From an uncultured Novosphingobium sp. (GTDB taxonomy: Bacteria > Pseudomonadota > Alphaproteobacteria > Sphingomonadales > Sphingomonadaceae), in the NCBI GenBank assembly GCA_937864195.1, contig CALMJG010000052.1, forward strand, positions 1 through 44,090: a DNA stretch of 44,090 bases. The letters run 5' to 3'. Below are positions 1-12,152 of this stretch, one piece after another. Numbering within the stretch: position 1 is the first letter of the stretch; the number at the start of each line of letters is the position of its first letter. Below the pieces are notes generated by a model. That model did no database searches, was not told the origin of the DNA, and saw nothing but the letters and a program-made list of their open reading frames with translations. Position numbers and translations under genes: made by a program.

Positions 1-57
1 TTCGCCGCCGTGCTGCTGCTGGGCGCCGCACTGAAGGGCTGGCTGGCTTCGGGTTGA
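1..57 (+). CDS. C-terminal end of an unidentified protein (partial)
   Basis: The first 18 codons of frame 1 are open and end in TGA at 55-57. The encoded tail is hydrophobic and Ala/Leu-rich with a lone Lys and Trp, which would suit the last membrane helix of an inner-membrane protein. Only this tail lies in the window, so no family can be assigned. It would converge on the minus-strand cpaF gene. It could also be a chance open frame, since GC-rich DNA gives many. Confidence 0.35.
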   Translation, partial: FAAVLLLGAALKGWLASG

Positions 58-79
58 GGTGGAATCATCCTCTAAAGCG

Positions 80-92
80 CTCGCAATGACGA
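80..92. repeat. short dispersed intergenic motif, copy 1
   Basis: The 13-mer CTCGCAATGACGA occurs here and again at 14411-14423, both times in a short gap between the 3' ends of convergent genes. It resembles the core of small dispersed intergenic repeats seen in many alphaproteobacterial genomes. Two copies in 44 kb are suggestive only. Confidence 0.35.
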
Positions 93-109
93 GGCTTAGG
101 GGGCGATTC

Positions 110-1624
110 CTAGAGGCAGGCCTCCAGATAGGCCTGATCGAAGCCGAACTGGCGGGCCTTTTCCAGCGTATAGGGGCGCAGGCCCGAGGCGCGGAATTCG
201 CCGATGATCTTGCCGTCCTCGCTCTCGTCCAGGTACTCGAACTTGAACAGTTCCTGGGTGACGATCACGTCGCCTTCCATCCCGATCACTTCGGTGATGC
301 CGGTGGTGCGGCGCGAACCGTCGCGCAGGCGCTTGACCTGAACGATGAGATCGACCGATTCGGCGATCTGGCGGCTGATGGCTTCCTTGGGGATCTTGAT
401 GTCGCCCATCAGGATCATGTTTTCCATACGGCCCAGGCATTCGCGCGCCGAGTTGGCGTGCAGCGTGCACATCGATCCGTCGTGGCCGGTGTTCATCGCG
501 GCGAGCAGGTCAAAGCATTCCGCGCCGCGGATTTCGCCCAGGATGATCCGGTCAGGACGCATGCGCAGGGCGTTCTTGACGAGATCGCCGATGGTGATCG
601 CGCCCTGGCCTTCAAGGTTGGGCGGGCGGGTTTCCAGCGGCAGCCAGTGCGGCTGCTGCAGGCGCAGTTCCGCCGCGTCCTCGATGGTCAGAACACGCTC
701 GCCCGGGTCGATCATCTTCGACAGGGCGTTGAGCATGGTGGTCTTGCCCGAACCGGTGCCGCCCGAGATGACGATGTTCATCCGGCAGGCGCCCGCGATC
801 TTCAGCGCGGTGGCCATCTTGTCCGACATCGACCCGAAATCGCGCAGCATGTCGATCGTGATCGGCTTTTCGGAAAACTTGCGAATCGAGATCGCGGTGC
901 CGCGCAGCGACAGCGGCGGGACGATCACGTTGACGCGGCTGCCGTCCTGCAGGCGGGCGTCGCACAGCGGGGTGGTCTGGTCGACGCGGCGGCCGACCTG
1001 GTTGACGATCCGCTGGGCGATCTGGAACAGGTGGCTTTCATCGCGGAACCGGATCGGCGCGAGCTGCAGCTTGCCCTTCTTTTCGATGTAGGTCTGGTCC
1101 GGCCCGTTGACCATGATGTCCGACACGTCAGGATCGTTGAGCAGCTCTTCCAGCGGGCCGAAGCCGAGCAGCTCGTCGATCAGCACCTTTTCCAGCGCGA
1201 ACTGTTCGCGCCGGTTGAGCGTGACCTTCAGTTCCGCCAGCACTTCCATGATGATCGGGCGGAATTCTTCCGACAGTTCATCCTTGGTCAGGGTCGCGGC
1301 GGCTTCGGGGTCGACGCGTTCGAGCAGGCGCGGCAGCACCTGTTCCTTGATCTTGTGGACCGAGGCTTCGAAGCCTTCGGCCTGGTACTGGTTCTCGTGG
1401 ACGCCGTTGACGCGGTCCGCCAGGCGGGTCATCGCGTCCGCCTTCATCGGATCGGCCATCGGCTCTTCGCCGGGCATCGGCGGGAACTGATCGCCGCCGA
1501 ACGGCATCGGCGCGGCGGACTTGGTGGCATCCACGCCGCCCTTCATCGGCCGCGCAACGCCGAACTGGGGGCGAGCCCCAGGCGCCATGCTTCCCATGCC
1601 ATTGCGTCGGCCGAATGCGCTCAT
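110..1624 (-). CDS. cpaF: CpaF/TadA-type secretion ATPase
   Basis: Encodes a 504-residue hexameric ATPase of the type II/IV secretion superfamily that powers assembly of Tad/Flp pili at the inner membrane. A Pro/Met/Gly-rich N-terminal tail (about residues 1-70) precedes a helical region and the GSPII_E-type core. The Walker A motif GGTGSGKT lies near residues 288-295, followed by an Asp box (LTIEDAAELRL) and the Walker B region (ILGEIRGAECFD). The ATG at 1624 is preferred because a GAGGG lies about 10 nt upstream; an in-frame TTG at 1633 has no usable ribosome site. CpaF normally sits in a cpaABCDEF-tadBC cluster. Here the neighbour upstream is a divergent drug/metabolite transporter and the one downstream is unidentified, so this copy looks detached from the rest of the pilus genes, unless the cluster resumes before the window. 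Confidence 0.93.
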   Translation of the reverse strand: MSAFGRRNGMGSMAPGARPQFGVARPMKGGVDATKSAAPMPFGGDQFPPMPGEEPMADPMKADAMTRLADRVNGVHENQYQAEGFEASVHKIKEQVLPRLLERVDPEAAATLTKDELSEEFRPIIMEVLAELKVTLNRREQFALEKVLIDELLGFGPLEELLNDPDVSDIMVNGPDQTYIEKKGKLQLAPIRFRDESHLFQIAQRIVNQVGRRVDQTTPLCDARLQDGSRVNVIVPPLSLRGTAISIRKFSEKPITIDMLRDFGSMSDKMATALKIAGACRMNIVISGGTGSGKTTMLNALSKMIDPGERVLTIEDAAELRLQQPHWLPLETRPPNLEGQGAITIGDLVKNALRMRPDRIILGEIRGAECFDLLAAMNTGHDGSMCTLHANSARECLGRMENMILMGDIKIPKEAISRQIAESVDLIVQVKRLRDGSRRTTGITEVIGMEGDVIVTQELFKFEYLDESEDGKIIGEFRASGLRPYTLEKARQFGFDQAYLEACL

Positions 1625-1810
1625 TGTGTCCAAACCCTCGGATATGCAAAGGGCACCATGCCTCGGCCATGGCTTCCCGTTGACTAATCTGGATGGTGAA
1701 TAGGCCGGAAACTTTTATGATTTCCTAATGCACGCACCTACAGGCACGCCGCGCGCTGGCCAAGCGCCCGGCCGGGTTCTAAAGCCCGGCGGGGAAGCTG
1801 GAGCGATGCC

Positions 1811-2710
1811 TTGCGCAAGAACGAAACGACTGGCCTCCTGTTTGCCCTGTGCGGATTTGCCACGCTGTCGCTGGGCGATGCGGTGGTCAAGTCGATGGCC
1901 GGGCAGTGGCCTCCCACCGCGATTGCCGCCACCCGGTATGCGCTGGGGGCGATAGGCCTTTCGGCCCTGCTGGCCGTGCGAGAGGGGCGCGCGGGGTTCG
2001 TGCTGCCGCACCCGCGCGTGCAACTGCTGCGGGGCTTTGCCGTGGCGCTGGCGACCGTCGGGTTCTTTACCGCGATTGCCTTCATCCCGCTGGCCGCGGC
2101 GACCGCACTGACCTTTACCAGCCCGATGATCACGGCGCTGCTGGCAGCGCTGGTGCTGGGCGAACCGGCCCGCCGCGAAACCGTGATCGCCTCGGTCGTG
2201 GCCTTTGGCGGCGTGCTGGCGGTGCTGCGGCCGAACTTCGCGGCGGCCGGCCCGGCGGCCTTCCTGCCATTGCTGTCCGCGCTGGGGATGAGCTTGCTGA
2301 TGATCGGCAACCGCTTCGTCGCCGGCAAGGCATCCAGCCTTGCCATGCAGTTTGCAGTGGCGGTGACGGCAACCCCGCTGCTGCTGCTCGCCATGGCGGG
2401 CGGGCACCTGAGCGGATTGCCCCGCTTTGCCCTCGCCATGCCCGACTGGACGGTGCTGGCCCGCTGCGCGCTGGTGGCCTGCTCGGCCAGTACGGCGCAT
2501 TGGCTGATCTACATGGGCACGACCCGCGCCGGCCCGGCCACGGTCGCGCCGATGACCTATGTGCAGCTGCTGGTCGCAACCGTCTGCGGCTGGGCCTTCT
2601 TCGGCGACCGGCCGGATGCCATGACCATGCTGGGAGCGGCGATCATCATCGGCGCCGGGCTGTTCCTGTGGCAGGCGGGGCGCCGCCGCGAGCGGCAGGA
2701 GCAGGCCTGA
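1811..2710 (+). CDS. DMT-superfamily (EamA) transporter
   Basis: Encodes a roughly 299-residue inner-membrane protein with about ten hydrophobic helices in two EamA repeats, the architecture of drug/metabolite exporters such as RhaT/YdcZ relatives. The opening helix (about residues 8-25) and the Pro/Thr-rich loop of the first repeat (LTFTSPMITALLAALVLGE) are typical; the second repeat ends with VQLLVATVCGWAFFGDRPD. The start used is TTG at 1811, preceded by a purine-rich GGGGAAGCTGGAG stretch; an ATG at 1806 is in another frame. The protein ends in a charged Arg/Glu tail. The gene diverges from cpaF across a 186-bp gap. The substrate cannot be read from sequence. Confidence 0.85.
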   Translation: MRKNETTGLLFALCGFATLSLGDAVVKSMAGQWPPTAIAATRYALGAIGLSALLAVREGRAGFVLPHPRVQLLRGFAVALATVGFFTAIAFIPLAAATALTFTSPMITALLAALVLGEPARRETVIASVVAFGGVLAVLRPNFAAAGPAAFLPLLSALGMSLLMIGNRFVAGKASSLAMQFAVAVTATPLLLLAMAGGHLSGLPRFALAMPDWTVLARCALVACSASTAHWLIYMGTTRAGPATVAPMTYVQLLVATVCGWAFFGDRPDAMTMLGAAIIIGAGLFLWQAGRRRERQEQA

Positions 2711-2764
2711 GCCCTTGCGGCGCCGTTCATTGCCGCTACACCCGGCTACCCGCACATCGCGCAC

Positions 2765-3262
2765 ATGAAAGCCCCACCCATGCTCAAGACGCTGCTTGCG
2801 GCGCCCGCCCTGATTGCCGCCGCCCTGATGTCCGCCAGTCCGCTGGCCGCCGCCGACGCGCGCGATGCCCGATTGCCGGGCTGGATGGCCGGAACCTGGA
2901 TGATGGAGGACGGGGCGGAATGGTCGGACGAGCTGTGGACCGATGCGCGCGGCGGGATCATGCTGGGGGTCGCCCGCACCGGCTTCGGATCGCAGCTGCA
3001 ATCGTGGGAAACCACCCAGATCCGGGTCAAGCCGGACGGTTCGGTCAGCTTCTTCGCCCAGCCGCAGGGCAAGCCCGCCAGCGAGTTCCCGATGGTGCTG
3101 CGTAGCGAGGAGGCGATCGAATTCGCCAACGCCAATCACGATTACCCGCAGCGCATCCGCTACTGGCGGCAAGGCAAGCTGCTGATGGCTGAAATTTCGC
3201 GGATCGACGGTAGCGATGCGCAGCGCTGGAACTACCGCCAGGTCGTTCCCCCGCAGGACTAG
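2765..3262 (+). CDS. DUF6265-like secreted protein
   Basis: Encodes 165 residues. The N terminus has a signal peptide: a Lys, a hydrophobic stretch (LLAAPALIAAALMSASPLA), then an Ala-x-Ala-like cleavage region near residue 30. The mature part opens with LPGWMAGTWMMEDGAEWSDELW and contains MLGVARTGF and NANHDYPQRIRYWR, which match the small beta-barrel family DUF6265 as I know it. The biochemical role of that family is unknown. The gene lies 54 bp after the transporter and 7 bp before the PhzF-like gene, so it is probably read with the latter. No clear Shine-Dalgarno precedes the ATG. Confidence 0.75.
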   Translation: MKAPPMLKTLLAAPALIAAALMSASPLAAADARDARLPGWMAGTWMMEDGAEWSDELWTDARGGIMLGVARTGFGSQLQSWETTQIRVKPDGSVSFFAQPQGKPASEFPMVLRSEEAIEFANANHDYPQRIRYWRQGKLLMAEISRIDGSDAQRWNYRQVVPPQD

Positions 3263-3269
3263 GAGAACC

Positions 3270-4106
3270 ATGATGCGCAGCCGTGCCTTCCGGCAGGTCG
3301 ATGTGTTCACGCAGGTGCCCTACAAGGGCAACCCCGTGGCAGTGGTGCTTGACGCGGAGGGTCTGACCGACGCCGAGATGCAGGCCTTCGCCAACTGGAC
3401 CAACCTGTCCGAGACGACCTTCGTTCTTCCTGCCAGCGAGCCGGCGGCGGATTACCGGGTGCGGATCTTCACGCCCAAGGCCGAACTGCCCTTTGCCGGC
3501 CACCCGACTCTGGGCACTGCCCACGCGGTGCTGGAGGCCGGGCTGGCGTCGGCGAGGGACGGGCGGCTGGTGCAGCAATGCGCGGTCGGTCTGGTCGAGC
3601 TGCGGGTGGGAGACGAGGGTCTATCGTTCCGCCTGCCGCGCCATGCATTGACCGAGCTTGCCGATCCCGAGGCGACCGCCTGGATCGGGGCCGAAGTGAA
3701 GGGCGCGGCGCAGGCGGTTGATGTCGGGCCGGTCTGGTTGGTGGCGGAACTGGCCGACATCGCCGCACTTGAGGACCTGAAGCACGACGAAGCGCGGCTC
3801 TCCGCCTTTTACATGCCGCGCGGGATGACTGGAGCAACGCTCTATGCCACCGACGGAACGCGGGTGGTGGTGCGAAGCTTCGCGCCGGGCGACGGGATCG
3901 CCGAAGACCCGGTCTGCGGCAGTGGCAACGGCGCGGTTGCCGCATTCAGGCTGGCGGCGGGGCAGGTCGCGGCGGGCGATGGATATGTTGCCAGCCAGGG
4001 CCGTCAGGTGGGGCGCGACGGATATGTCTCGGTGCGGTTCGAGGGATCGGACATCCACATCGGCGGGGCCTGCGTCACCTGCATCGAAGGGGCGGTGCGG
4101 CTGTGA
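3270..4106 (+). CDS. PhzF-family isomerase/epimerase-like protein
   Basis: Encodes 278 residues of the PhzF family, which has a diaminopimelate-epimerase-like fold. Recognisable parts are the opening FRQVDVFTQVPYKGNPVAVV, the putative catalytic Glu in NLSETTFV (about E48), RIFTPKAELPFAGHPTLGTA, and the C-terminal DPVCGSGNGAVAAF loop. Family members act as isomerases or proton-shuttling enzymes on small metabolites, but this substrate is unknown. The start is the first ATG of an ATGATG pair at 3270, with AGGAG about 5 nt upstream; the second, at 3273, is equally possible. The stop codon overlaps the GTG start of the next gene (GTGA), indicating translational coupling. Nothing suggests a phenazine cluster here. 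Confidence 0.88.
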   Translation: MMRSRAFRQVDVFTQVPYKGNPVAVVLDAEGLTDAEMQAFANWTNLSETTFVLPASEPAADYRVRIFTPKAELPFAGHPTLGTAHAVLEAGLASARDGRLVQQCAVGLVELRVGDEGLSFRLPRHALTELADPEATAWIGAEVKGAAQAVDVGPVWLVAELADIAALEDLKHDEARLSAFYMPRGMTGATLYATDGTRVVVRSFAPGDGIAEDPVCGSGNGAVAAFRLAAGQVAAGDGYVASQGRQVGRDGYVSVRFEGSDIHIGGACVTCIEGAVRL

Positions 4107-5116
4107 TCCGCACCCGGCTGACCCAGCGGCTGGGCCTTGATCTGCCGATCATGCTCGCACCGATGGCGCTGGCGGGTGGAGGTGAACTTGCGGCGGCCTG
4201 CGCGGAGGCGGGCGCATTCGGCCTGGTCGGCGGCGGCTACGGCGATCTCGACTGGACCCGGCGTGAATGGGGCGTGCTGACCCGGCGCCTCGCCAACACG
4301 CCCGCCGCGCAGCACGCGGGCTGCGGGTTCATCACCTGGAAGCTGGATCAGGATGCCACGGCGCTCGACTGGGTGCTGGACCAGCCGCTGCTGCCCAAGG
4401 CGGTGTTCCTCAGCTTCGGCGATCCCCGGCCCTATGCGGCGCGGATCGCGCGGGCGGGCGTGCGCCTGATCTGCCAGATCCAGACGCTGGCGCAGCTGCC
4501 TTTGGCGATCGAGGCGGGTGCCGAAGTGGTCGTGGTCCAGGGCGGCGAAGCGGGCGGCCACGGCGCCGCTGTCGCCACGGCGCGGTCGACCATGGTGTTC
4601 GTACCAGAGGCGAGGGACTGGCTGGCGGCCAATGCGCCAGACGTGCTGCTGCTGGGCGCGGGTGGGATCGCGGACGGGCGCGGTCTTGCCGCCCTGCTGA
4701 TGCTGGGGGCGGACGGCGCGCTGGTCGGCTCGCGCCTGTGGGCCTCGCGCGAGGGGCTGGCCGCGCAATCGGCCAAGGAACAGGCCATCATGGCGGATGG
4801 CGATGCCACTGCGCGCTCGGCGATCTTCGACATCCTGCGCCGCAAGGACTGGCCTGGGGAATACGACTTCCGCGCCCTGCGCAATGCGATCCACCGCGAA
4901 TGGGAAGGGCGCGAGGCCGAACTGCGCGCCGATCCCGCAGCAGCCCGCGCCGAGTTCGACGAAGGGGCCGCGCAGGGCGATTACACCCGCGCCAATGTCA
5001 CCGTGGGCGAGGCGACCGGCCTGATCCGCGACTTGCCGGGGGCAGGAGAGATCGTGCAGCGCATGGCGGCGGAGGCGCAGACCTGCCTGTCCCGCGCATC
5101 TTTGCTGATCACATAA
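4103..5116 (+). CDS. nitronate monooxygenase (2-nitropropane dioxygenase family)
   Basis: Encodes 337 residues of the FMN-dependent TIM-barrel nitronate monooxygenase family, which oxidises nitronates such as propionate-3-nitronate. Visible are the N-terminal LDLPIMLAPMALAGGGELAAAC strand-loop, the phosphate/FMN-binding VVVQGGEAGGHG segment with the family His, and LLGAGGIADGRGLAALLMLGADGALVGSR, the second glycine-rich phosphate grip. The start is GTG at 4103, overlapping the TGA of the PhzF-like gene by 3 bp. It is the last gene of this plus-strand run and is followed by a hairpin terminator. Physiological substrate unknown; nitronate detoxification is the default inference. Confidence 0.88.
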   Translation: MIRTRLTQRLGLDLPIMLAPMALAGGGELAAACAEAGAFGLVGGGYGDLDWTRREWGVLTRRLANTPAAQHAGCGFITWKLDQDATALDWVLDQPLLPKAVFLSFGDPRPYAARIARAGVRLICQIQTLAQLPLAIEAGAEVVVVQGGEAGGHGAAVATARSTMVFVPEARDWLAANAPDVLLLGAGGIADGRGLAALLMLGADGALVGSRLWASREGLAAQSAKEQAIMADGDATARSAIFDILRRKDWPGEYDFRALRNAIHREWEGREAELRADPAAARAEFDEGAAQGDYTRANVTVGEATGLIRDLPGAGEIVQRMAAEAQTCLSRASLLIT

Positions 5117-5125
5117 GGCAAACGA

Positions 5126-5152
5126 AAAGGGCGGCCACAGGGGCCGCCCTTT
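5126..5152. terminator. bidirectional intrinsic terminator
   Basis: AAAGGGCGGCC and GGCCGCCCTTT form an 11-bp perfect stem around a 5-nt loop (ACAGG), between the 3' ends of the nitronate monooxygenase gene (+) and atpC (-). The A-run on one side and T-run on the other allow it to serve both strands. Confidence 0.8.
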
Positions 5153-5176
5153 GCTTGTCCGGTGGTGCCGAAGGCC

Positions 5177-5434
5177 TCAGCCCTCGACGTGTTCCGCCAG
5201 CACGGTCAGGCCGTTTTCGCCGACTTCGGCAAAGCCGCCCTGGACCTCGATTTCCTCAGGGCTTCCGCCTTCGGTCTTGTAGATCTTCAGCGTGCCGTCG
5301 CGGACCGTCGACATGAAGGGCGCGTGGCCTTCGAGGACGCCGAATTCACCTTCGGTTCCGGGGACCACGACCATGTGGACGTCGTCCGAACGGACGAGGC
5401 GGGCCGGGGTGACGAGTTCGAAGTGCAATGCCAT
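5177..5434 (-). CDS. atpC: ATP synthase F1 subunit epsilon
   Basis: Encodes an 85-residue epsilon subunit of the F1 central stalk. The beta-sandwich domain is present ([45 protein letters not shown]...). It stops after [20 protein letters not shown] and lacks the C-terminal helical hairpin of the E. coli protein, which is about 50 residues longer. A short epsilon is usual in many alphaproteobacteria, where inhibition of ATP hydrolysis is often taken over by a separate zeta protein. That makes intrinsic epsilon-helix inhibition unlikely here. It is the last gene of atpHAGDC, 47 bp after atpD, with a GC-rich hairpin in the gap. Confidence 0.95.
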   Translation of the reverse strand: MALHFELVTPARLVRSDDVHMVVVPGTEGEFGVLEGHAPFMSTVRDGTLKIYKTEGGSPEEIEVQGGFAEVGENGLTVLAEHVEG

Positions 5435-5447
5435 TTCAAATTCCTTC

Positions 5448-5470
5448 CCCCCTCCCGCAAGGGGAGGGGG
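5448..5470. repeat. REP-like hairpin between atpD and atpC
   Basis: CCCCCTCCC (5448-5456) and GGGAGGGGG (5462-5470) form a perfect 9-bp stem with the loop GCAAG. It fills the gap between the atpD stop and the atpC start and is not followed by a T-run on the coding strand, so it looks more like a dispersed REP-type element or mRNA stabiliser than a terminator. Confidence 0.65.
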
Positions 5471-5481
5471 AGGGTGGAGAA

Positions 5482-6993
<1,512 letters not shown>

Positions 6994-7863
6994 TTAGAGC
7001 GCTTCCGCGCCCGCAATGATTTCAATGAGTTCGGTGGTGATCGCGGCCTGGCGGCTGCGGTTGTACTGGATCGTCAGCTTGTTGATCAGATCGCCGGCGT
7101 TGCGCGTGGCATTGTCCATCGCGGTCATCGAGGCGCCCTGTTCGCTGGCCATGTTCTCAAGCAGCGCGCCGAACAGCTGGGTCTTGAGGTAACGCGGCAG
7201 CAGCGCGGCGAGAATCGCCTCTTCCTCAGGCTCGTAATCCACCGCGCCGCCGGTCGAGGCGGCAGTGGGGGCGGGCACCGGGATGATCTGCTGTTCGGTC
7301 GGCTCCTGCGCCAGGGCGCTGCGGAACTTCGAATAGAACAGGTGCGCGACATCGAACTTGCCCGCGTCGTACAGCGCCACCAGTTCGGCCGCGATCCGGT
7401 CCGCCTCGGCATAGCCGGGTTCGCGCACGTCGGTGGTGTCGAACATCGCCAGGATGTCGTTCGGGAATTCGCGGCGGATCATCGCCCGGCCCTTGCGGCC
7501 GACCAGATAGAACAGCACCGTCTTGCCTTCAGCCTTCAGTTCCAGCGCGCGCAGCTTGGCAGCCTTGACGATGTTGGAATTGAACGCGCCGCACAGCCCC
7601 TTGTCGGAGTTGGCGACGACCAGCAGATGGACCTGGTCCTTGCCGGTCCCGGCCAGCAGCCTGGGGCTGCTTTCGCTGACGGTGACCTTGCCGGCCAGCG
7701 ATCCCATCACCGTTGCCAGCCGCGCCGCATAGGGGCGGGCGGCTTCGGCATTGGCCTGGGCACGGCGCAGCTTGGCCGCCGCGACCATCTGCTTGGCCTT
7801 GGTGATCTTCTGGGTCGACTTGACCGAGTTGATCCGGCCCTTGAGTTCCTTGAGTGAAGCCAC
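6994..7863 (-). CDS. atpG: ATP synthase F1 subunit gamma
   Basis: Encodes the 289-residue rotor shaft of F1. The N-terminal helix ([31 protein letters not shown]) and the C-terminal helix ([44 protein letters not shown]) that form the coiled coil are textbook. A GTG start at 7863 is assigned because family homology begins there; upstream codons in the same frame run into a repeat. The 120-bp gap before it, after atpA, is filled with a three-hairpin repeat. A weak start plus the structured spacer could lower gamma synthesis relative to alpha, which is needed in threefold excess (inference). Confidence 0.96.
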   Translation of the reverse strand: MASLKELKGRINSVKSTQKITKAKQMVAAAKLRRAQANAEAARPYAARLATVMGSLAGKVTVSESSPRLLAGTGKDQVHLLVVANSDKGLCGAFNSNIVKAAKLRALELKAEGKTVLFYLVGRKGRAMIRREFPNDILAMFDTTDVREPGYAEADRIAAELVALYDAGKFDVAHLFYSKFRSALAQEPTEQQIIPVPAPTAASTGGAVDYEPEEEAILAALLPRYLKTQLFGALLENMASEQGASMTAMDNATRNAGDLINKLTIQYNRSRQAAITTELIEIIAGAEAL

Positions 7864-7882
7864 TCTATCGGTTCCTCTAATT

Positions 7883-7976
7883 CGTCGTCCCGGAACTGGT
7901 CCGGGACCGCTGTCCACATGGTCCGACCTTGGCGGCCGGACCGGGCGGCCCGCGATCCCGGCCGCAGCCGGGATGA
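7883..7976. repeat. composite three-hairpin repeat in the atpA-atpG gap
   Basis: Three stems follow one another: GTCCCGG/CCGGGAC (7887-7893 with 7901-7907), GGTCCG/CGGACC (7920-7925 with 7937-7942) and ATCCCGGC/GCCGGGAT (7955-7962 with 7967-7974). The outer two match, in reverse orientation, the outer stems of the element at 18161-18232. This looks like a BIME-type composite repetitive element inside an operon. Confidence 0.75.
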
Positions 7977-7983
7977 CGGCTAA

Positions 7984-10070
<2,087 letters not shown>

Positions 10071-10152
10071 GCGCGTCTGTTCCTTACATCGGGTGCGTTG
10101 ACAGGGCCCAGCCCGGCGCGAGAGCGCAAGACTGCCCCTGAGACGGGGGCGC

Positions 10153-10180
10153 GCATAGCGACGATTGCGGGGCGATGCAA
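10153..10180 (-). promoter_or_regulatory. candidate promoter of atpHAGDC
   Basis: On the minus strand TTGCAT (10180-10175) is followed after 16 nt by CTATGC (10158-10153), a reasonable sigma-70-type pair for this group. Transcription would start near 10146 and leave a GC-rich leader of about 75 nt containing a GCCCC/GGGGC hairpin. Confidence 0.5.
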
Positions 10181-10286
10181 GCTGGCGCGGGGAACTTCCT
10201 GTTGCAGGGGACAGGCGGGCTTGACCGTCAATGCCTTCGCGTGTGCAATCATCGCCCCAACGACAATCACAGAAAAGAGGGATCCC

Positions 10287-10967
10287 TTGGGCGAGACGAT
10301 TCGCATCGCGATGGACGATGGCCACCTGCTTCCTTGTTACCACGCCGTTCCCGAGGGTGAGCGCAAGGGCGGGCTGGTGCTGGTGCACGAGATATTCGGC
10401 GTGACCGACCATATTCGCGAACTGTGCGATGAATATGCCGGGGACGGCTATGAAGTGATCGCGCCCAACCTGTTCGACCGGGTCGAGCCGGGCTGCGAGC
10501 TGAGCTATTCCGGCCCTGACTGGGAGCGCGCGGTGCAGATCGGGCGCCAGCTGCACGATTGGGAGCGGGGCCTTGCCGATACCCGCGCATGCGTGGCCTG
10601 GCTGAAAGCGCGGGGTGGTCCGGTGTTCATCACCGGCTATTGCTTTGGCGGCTCGGTCGCCTGGCGCATGGCCCAGACCTGCGACGAGCTGGACGGCGCC
10701 TCGTGCTATTACGGCGGCTACATCGCCACCCGCTTTGCCGATGAGGCGCCGGGCTGCGCGACCATTGCCCATTTCGGCCGCTACGATCCGATGGTCGATT
10801 TCGCCCCGGTGGAAAAGCTGATCGAGAAGGCGCACCCGACCGCGCAGATCTTCGTCTATGAAGCCGGGCACGGGTTCAATTCCGACCGGCGCAAGGACTA
10901 TCACCCGGAAAGCGCCGATCTGGCAAAGGAACGCACCCTGATGCTGTTCCGGGCGCTGGGGGGCTAG
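10287..10967 (+). CDS. dienelactone hydrolase family protein
   Basis: Encodes a 226-residue alpha/beta hydrolase of the dienelactone hydrolase family, enzymes that open lactone rings in aromatic degradation or hydrolyse related esters. The nucleophile is Cys in [10 protein letters not shown] (about C119); the Asp in FGRYDPMVD (about D167) and the His in [10 protein letters not shown] (about H195) complete the Cys-Asp-His triad. The TTG at 10287 is taken as start, with AAAGAGGGA about 4 nt upstream; the open frame before it overlaps atpH antisense and is not conserved-looking. A TTGACC box at 10221-10226 may be its -35. No catechol-pathway genes lie nearby, so the substrate is open. Confidence 0.88.
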   Translation: MGETIRIAMDDGHLLPCYHAVPEGERKGGLVLVHEIFGVTDHIRELCDEYAGDGYEVIAPNLFDRVEPGCELSYSGPDWERAVQIGRQLHDWERGLADTRACVAWLKARGGPVFITGYCFGGSVAWRMAQTCDELDGASCYYGGYIATRFADEAPGCATIAHFGRYDPMVDFAPVEKLIEKAHPTAQIFVYEAGHGFNSDRRKDYHPESADLAKERTLMLFRALGG

Positions 10968-11051
10968 GGAGCGCCCCCCTTTTAACCGCAAGGCGCGGGA
11001 AGCTAAATCTGAACGAATCGGGCAAGGCTTGTGTCCACAAGGAGCCCTGCC

Positions 11052-12101
11052 ATGATGGACACCATGATCGACGCCGAGGAAGCCTGGACAGCCGTGCTGG
11101 CGCGGGACCGCGCCTCTGACGGGCGCTTCGTGACCGGTGTGCTCTCCACCGGCATCTATTGCCGCCCCAGCTGCGCCGCGCGGCATCCGGCGCGGGCCAA
11201 CGTGCGGTTCTTTGCCGACGGCGCTGCGGCGCGCGCGGCGGGGCTGAGGCCGTGCAAGCGCTGCCTGCCCGACGACGTCAGCCGCGACGAGCGCGCGGTC
11301 CTGTCTGCCATCGCCGCGATCAAGGCGGCGGGCCAGCCGCTGGCGCTCGCCGCGCTGGCGGAGCAGAGCGGCTATTCGCCCAGCCACTTCCAGCGCGTGT
11401 TCACCCGCCACACCGGACTGTCGCCAGCCGCCTATGCCCGCGCCCTGATGGCCGAGCGCGCGGCTGAGGCGCTGACCGGCGAGGGCGAGGTGACGGGGGC
11501 GATCTATGCGGCGGGCTATTCCGGTCCGTCCCGGTTCTATGCCGGCACGAAGGAGCGACTGGGCATGGCACCATCGGCCTGGGCCGGCGGGGGCAGGGGG
11601 GTGACGATCCACTGGGCGACGGTGCCGACCAGCCTCGGCCAGATGCTGGTCGCCGCGACCGACAAGGGGGTCTGCCGCCTGTCGTTCAATGAGGGCCGCG
11701 AGGCGCTGCAAGCGCGCTTTCCGCACGCGGAGCTGGTCGAGGGGGGGGACAGCTTCTCGGGCCTTCTGGCGCAAGTGGTGGCGGCGGTCGAAAGTCCGGG
11801 CGATTTCGCCCACATCCCGCTCGACGTGAAAGGCACGGCGTTCCAGGAAGCGGTCTGGCGGGAACTGCGCCGCATCCCGCCAGGCGAAACGCGCAGCTAT
11901 GCCGAACTCGCGGCGGCGGCCGGCAATCCGAAGGCGGTGCGCGCGGCAGGCAGCGCCAACGGGGCGAACAATGTCGCCGTGCTGATCCCCTGCCACCGCG
12001 TGATCCGCACCGGCGGGAACCTTGGCGGCTATGCCTATGGGTTGGAGATCAAGCGCAAGCTGCTGGAAAAGGAGGGCGTTCGGCTGAAGCTGGACGATTG
12101 A
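11052..12101 (+). CDS. ada: Ada: alkylation-response regulator and O6-methylguanine-DNA methyltransferase
   Basis: Encodes a 349-residue three-part protein. The N-terminal Ada zinc domain has its four cysteines at about C37, C41 ([13 protein letters not shown]), C68 and C71 (PCKRCLP); methyl transfer from DNA phosphotriesters to one of them turns Ada into an activator. An AraC-type HTH region follows ([20 protein letters not shown], about 111-130). The C-terminal suicidal methyltransferase has the acceptor site IPCHRVI at about C314 and NLGGYAYG downstream. Start: ATG at 11052 with AAGGAG 8 nt upstream; an in-frame GTG at 11031 has none. No alkA or alkB lies beside it, and no clear Ada box is visible upstream. 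Confidence 0.95.
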   Translation: MMDTMIDAEEAWTAVLARDRASDGRFVTGVLSTGIYCRPSCAARHPARANVRFFADGAAARAAGLRPCKRCLPDDVSRDERAVLSAIAAIKAAGQPLALAALAEQSGYSPSHFQRVFTRHTGLSPAAYARALMAERAAEALTGEGEVTGAIYAAGYSGPSRFYAGTKERLGMAPSAWAGGGRGVTIHWATVPTSLGQMLVAATDKGVCRLSFNEGREALQARFPHAELVEGGDSFSGLLAQVVAAVESPGDFAHIPLDVKGTAFQEAVWRELRRIPPGETRSYAELAAAAGNPKAVRAAGSANGANNVAVLIPCHRVIRTGGNLGGYAYGLEIKRKLLEKEGVRLKLDD

Positions 12102-12137
12102 CCGGCACCCCCTTGAGTGTATTATATAGATAATACA
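12098..12137 (+). promoter_or_regulatory. promoter with AT-rich palindromic operator before the CPBP gene
   Basis: TTGACC (12098-12103, overlapping the ada stop codon) is followed after 16 nt by TATTAT (12120-12125). The perfect palindrome TGTATTAT-ATAG-ATAATACA (12118-12137, 8-bp arms) covers this -10 box and the start-point region and ends just before the ribosome site GGGGGAAG. Such a placement is typical of a repressor operator. The sequence resembles sites of GntR/YtrA- or PadR-type regulators, but no regulator gene is adjacent. Confidence 0.6.
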
Positions 12138-12152
12138 GTTTGGGGGAAGCCG

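Noticed and set aside
10071-11996. N-terminal extension of the atpH frame
   Set aside because: Conservation of delta begins at the GTG at 10070; the upstream part is the antisense of the dienelactone hydrolase and ada genes.
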